In this document: piece by piece, positions 20,948 to 22,928 of the stretch
Layout: the number at the start of each line of letters is the position of its first letter
Numbering within the stretch: position 1 is the stretch's first letter
DNA from: JAVBJV01 sp031546815
Lineage (GTDB): Bacteria > Pseudomonadota > Alphaproteobacteria > Acetobacterales > Acetobacteraceae
Assembly (NCBI GenBank): GCA_031546815.1
Contig: JAVBJV010000051.1
Coordinates: 1 to 22,928, forward strand
Direction of reading: 5' to 3'
DNA length: 22,928 nucleotides
Made by a program: the position numbers and the translations under genes
Notes under the pieces: generated by a model
Database searches by the model: none
Told to the model about the DNA's origin: nothing
Seen by the model: the letters and a program-made list of their open reading frames with translations, nothing else

Positions 20948-21712
20948 ATGCCCGCTGCCCCCCTGTCCGATCTGCCGGCACCCGGTCCGCTGAGTATCAC
21001 CCCGATCCCGTGCCTGAACGATAATTATGCCTGGTTGCTGCGTGATGTCACCACCGGAACGACGGCGCTGGTCGACCCACCGGATGCTGCCGTCTGCGCC
21101 CATGCAGTGGAACAGGTGGGCGGGCGGCTGGATCTGATCCTGCTGACGCATCACCACGCCGACCACACCGCCGGCGTGCCGGAACTGGTGGCGCGTTATG
21201 GCTGTGCCGTGATCGGCGCGGCGGCCGACGCCCACCGCCTGCCCCGGCTGGACCGCGGCGTGGTGGAAGGCGACGTGATCGCGATGGGCCGCTGCAAGGC
21301 GCAGGTGCTGGAAACCCCGGGCCATACGCTGGGGCACGTGGTGTATTATTTCGGCACCGGCAACGCGGTGATGACGGGCGACACGCTGTTCAGCCTGGGC
21401 TGCGGCCGGTTGATGGAGGGCACCGCCGCGCAGATGTTCGTCTCGCTGCAGAAGATCGCCGCGCTGCCGCCCGAAACGCGGATCTGCTGCGGGCACGAAT
21501 ACACGCAGTCCAACGCCCGCTTCGCGCTGAGCATCGCGCCCGAGAACCCGTCCCTACGCGAACGCGCCGAACAGGTGCAGGCCCTGCGCACGACGGGCAA
21601 GCCCACGCTGCCGAGCCTGCTGCGCGACGAGCTGAAAGCCAACCCCTTCCTGCGCGCGCCGAATATTGCCACACTTGCCGACATACGTTCACAGAAGGAT
21701 CGGTTTTCATGA
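20948..21712 (+). CDS. gloB: Hydroxyacylglutathione hydrolase (glyoxalase II)
   Basis: A 254-residue metallo-beta-lactamase-fold enzyme that hydrolyses S-D-lactoylglutathione to lactate and glutathione, completing methylglyoxal detoxification. Metal ligands are visible in THHHADH (His68, His70, Asp72, His73), His126 of PGHTLGH, Asp145 of MTGDTLFSLGCGR and His183 of CGHEYT. The C-terminal domain includes NPFLR. ATG 20948 follows GAGAGG at a 10-base distance; the in-frame ATG 20921 lacks a ribosome site. The stop overlaps the start of the GST gene (ATGA). Glyoxalase I is not in the window. Confidence 0.95.
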   Translation: MPAAPLSDLPAPGPLSITPIPCLNDNYAWLLRDVTTGTTALVDPPDAAVCAHAVEQVGGRLDLILLTHHHADHTAGVPELVARYGCAVIGAAADAHRLPRLDRGVVEGDVIAMGRCKAQVLETPGHTLGHVVYYFGTGNAVMTGDTLFSLGCGRLMEGTAAQMFVSLQKIAALPPETRICCGHEYTQSNARFALSIAPENPSLRERAEQVQALRTTGKPTLPSLLRDELKANPFLRAPNIATLADIRSQKDRFS

Positions 21713-22296
21713 AGCTCTACGGACTTCCCGCCAGCCCGTTTGCCCGCAAGGTCGTCGCCTGTGCGGTGGCGCGCGATCTGGGCCTTGCGCTCACGCCCGC
21801 CAAGGTCAACCCGACATCGCCGGAAGTGCAGGCCGCCAACCCGCTGGGCAAGATCCCCGCGCTGCTGCTGGACGACGGCACCGGTTTGTACGACAGCCCG
21901 GTGATCTGCGAATATCTCGACCATCAGGGCAACGCGCCGAAATTGTTCCCACCCGCAGGCCCCACACGCTGGACGGCACTGCGCCGGCAGGCTCTGGCCG
22001 ACGGGCTGATGGACGCTGCCGTGCTGCGCCGTGGCGAAGCCGCCCGCCCACAGGAAACCGCTCGTGACACGGTGATCGCCCGGCAGAAATCGGTGGTGGA
22101 GCTTAGCCTCGACGCCATGGAAAACGACATCCCGGGCGATGCGCCGGACATTGGTGCGATCGCGTATGGCTGCGCGCTGGGCTATCTGGATTTCCGCTAT
22201 GCCGACGAACCCTGGCGCACCACACACCCCAGGCTGGCGGTGTGGTACGAGCGTTTCTCGAAGCAGCCCTGCATGCTGACGACGCAGCCGTCCTGA
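21709..22296 (+). CDS. Glutathione S-transferase
   Basis: A 195-residue GST with an N-terminal thioredoxin-like domain (LYGLPASPFARKV at 3-15, the NPLGKIPAL cis-Pro loop, and YDSPVICEYLD for the glutathione gamma-glutamyl contact) and a helical C-terminal domain (about 85-195). Ser9 is the likely catalytic residue by position. Its ATG overlaps the gloB stop, so it is translationally coupled to glyoxalase II. The pairing suggests a shared job in glutathione-dependent removal of electrophiles; the actual substrate is unknown. Confidence 0.93.
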   Translation: MKLYGLPASPFARKVVACAVARDLGLALTPAKVNPTSPEVQAANPLGKIPALLLDDGTGLYDSPVICEYLDHQGNAPKLFPPAGPTRWTALRRQALADGLMDAAVLRRGEAARPQETARDTVIARQKSVVELSLDAMENDIPGDAPDIGAIAYGCALGYLDFRYADEPWRTTHPRLAVWYERFSKQPCMLTTQPS

Positions 22297-22303
22297 AACC
22301 GTC

Positions 22304-22346
22304 CGCCGGTATGACGATCCCACACAATGGGGGACTCATGCCGGCG
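22304..22346. repeat. Long imperfect stem-loop after the GST gene
   Basis: CGCCGGTATGA (22304-22314) pairs with TCATGCCGGCG (22336-22346), 11 bp with one G-T pair. An inner TCCC/GGGA stem (22318-22321/22331-22334) extends it. It begins 7 bases after the GST stop and probably ends or stabilises the gloB-GST transcript; no T-run follows. Confidence 0.55.
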
Positions 22347-22573
22347 ACATCCGATTTGAGATTTAGAGGAGAACTTCGGCCGGGATGGTGGAGCTGAGGG
22401 GATTGAGGCTGTCCAGCCGTACCAACGGGATAGCGCGGCTCATAGCTTTTTCCCGATACCCGTAGATCAATGGGTTACGAGATTTTTGGCTCGGCGGTAA
22501 TTTCGCCTATTGCGTTATCTGGATGCATCATTAATACGCATTTACCACATTTAAGCATTTTTGAGAGTCGCGC
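22347..22573. other. Intergenic region upstream of the tpsB-like gene
   Basis: No convincing full gene. On the minus strand 22386-22406 reads like the 3' end of a tRNA (TCAATCCCCTCAGCTCCACC ending in A). The same strand also has a 26-codon open frame from ATG at 22443 to TAA at 22363 (RAIPLVRLDSLNPLSSTIPA inside). The two readings compete and either may be chance. The 22480-22565 part is AT-rich and would hold the promoter of the gene at 22574. Confidence 0.35.
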
Positions 22574-22928
22574 ATGTCCACGACACACATCCACACAGGA
22601 GCGCTGGGTTTTGCCGCGTTTCTGCTATGCGGTGTGTCTGCTCTCCCGGCGCATGCGCAGACCCCGGCTTTGGACGCGATCGAGCGTCAGCAGAACCAGA
22701 TCCAGCAGAACGAACTGCTCCGCCAGCGCGAACGGCTGCGCGAGCTGCAGGCCCCCGCGCGCACGCCGCCGCGGCCGCAGCAATCCGCCCCCGCCACCAG
22801 CGGCCTGCCGCAGGGTGGTGGCTGCGTGAACGTGACGCGCATCGCCATCGAGGGGGCCCGCTCGCTCTCGGAGCCGCGCCTGCACGATCTGGTGCAGGGC
22901 TCGGAAGGCAAATGCCTGACTCTGGCGG
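22574..22928 (+). CDS. TpsB-type (ShlB/FhaC/HecB) two-partner secretion transporter, 3' end outside window
   Basis: The first 118 residues of an outer-membrane transporter that exports a large TpsA partner. Residues 1-29 form a signal peptide (FAAFLLCGVSALPAHA). Residues about 36-63 form a polar helix rich in Gln and Arg (RQQNQIQQNELLRQRERLRE), comparable to the H1 plug helix of FhaC. A Pro-rich linker follows. From Cys85, CVNVTRIAIEGARSLSE and LVQGSEGKCLTLA fit the first POTRA domain (POTRA_2), with the paired Cys seen in many TpsB proteins. The frame is open to the edge. The TpsA gene would be expected beyond the window. Confidence 0.85.
   Translation, partial: MSTTHIHTGALGFAAFLLCGVSALPAHAQTPALDAIERQQNQIQQNELLRQRERLRELQAPARTPPRPQQSAPATSGLPQGGGCVNVTRIAIEGARSLSEPRLHDLVQGSEGKCLTLA

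Noticed and set aside
1..22928. CRISPR array, insertion sequence, integrase or phage genes
   Set aside because: No spaced direct repeats of suitable size, no transposase or recombinase motifs, and no phage structural proteins were seen on either strand.

Overview
The window is GC-rich and looks like a chromosomal segment of an alphaproteobacterium. The best guess is Acetobacteraceae, from the mix and order of housekeeping genes (argG, rlmN with an IalB-type secreted protein, panC, the ybbN/Trm112/DUF971 cluster) and an alphaproteobacterial type of intergenic mosaic repeat. No rRNA marker is present, so the family-level placement is inference.

Layout. 1-850 (-): 5' part of a succinate-semialdehyde-type aldehyde dehydrogenase, cut by the window edge at its catalytic Cys. 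961-2637 (+): RlaP-type nucleotidyltransferase, a Crp/Fnr regulator joined by an ATGA overlap, and a 63-residue DUF2892 membrane protein, with a palindrome on the regulator's stop codon and a perfect 12-bp stem-loop after the last gene. 2748-3889 (+): an unrecognised acidic protein and a small bacterial PH-domain protein. 3893-6012 (-): ProX-like tRNA editing enzyme, then a tight CnoX/YbbN-like thioredoxin - Trm112 - DUF971 cluster. 6024-6299: an intergenic mosaic repeat and tRNA-Gly(GCC). 6300-9448: a repeat-rich control region, the glutathione-dependent formaldehyde pathway (frmA-type dehydrogenase, S-formylglutathione hydrolase) and a convergent LysR regulator, possibly a small island beside the tRNA. 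9607-12553 (-): argG, panC and an SDR whose start overlaps the panC stop and which lacks the catalytic Tyr. 12632-16253 (-): a small secreted protein and a 1048-residue type Va autotransporter. 16254-16701: strikingly AT-rich DNA with palindromes. 16702-19756: a lipoprotein, rlmN with an overlapping upstream IalB-like gene, and a divergent secreted protein. 19757-22296: a cupin matching the manganese cupin hydroxynitrile lyases, a YafS-like methyltransferase divergent from glyoxalase II, and a GST overlapping the glyoxalase gene. 22574-end: the N-terminus of a TpsB/FhaC-type two-partner secretion transporter.

Functional themes. Handling of electrophiles and aldehydes recurs: the aldehyde dehydrogenase, FrmA/FghA, GloB, GST and the cupin; FrmA/FghA, GloB and GST all use glutathione. 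Two type V secretion systems (autotransporter and TpsB) suggest active cell-surface decoration. I found no CRISPR array, intact insertion sequence, phage module or large unknown multigene system. The strongest leads are the Tyr-less SDR coupled to panC, the cupin with a complete hydroxynitrile-lyase metal site, the Crp/Fnr-DUF2892 module with its palindrome, and the AT-rich palindrome-bearing region between the autotransporter and the lipoprotein.
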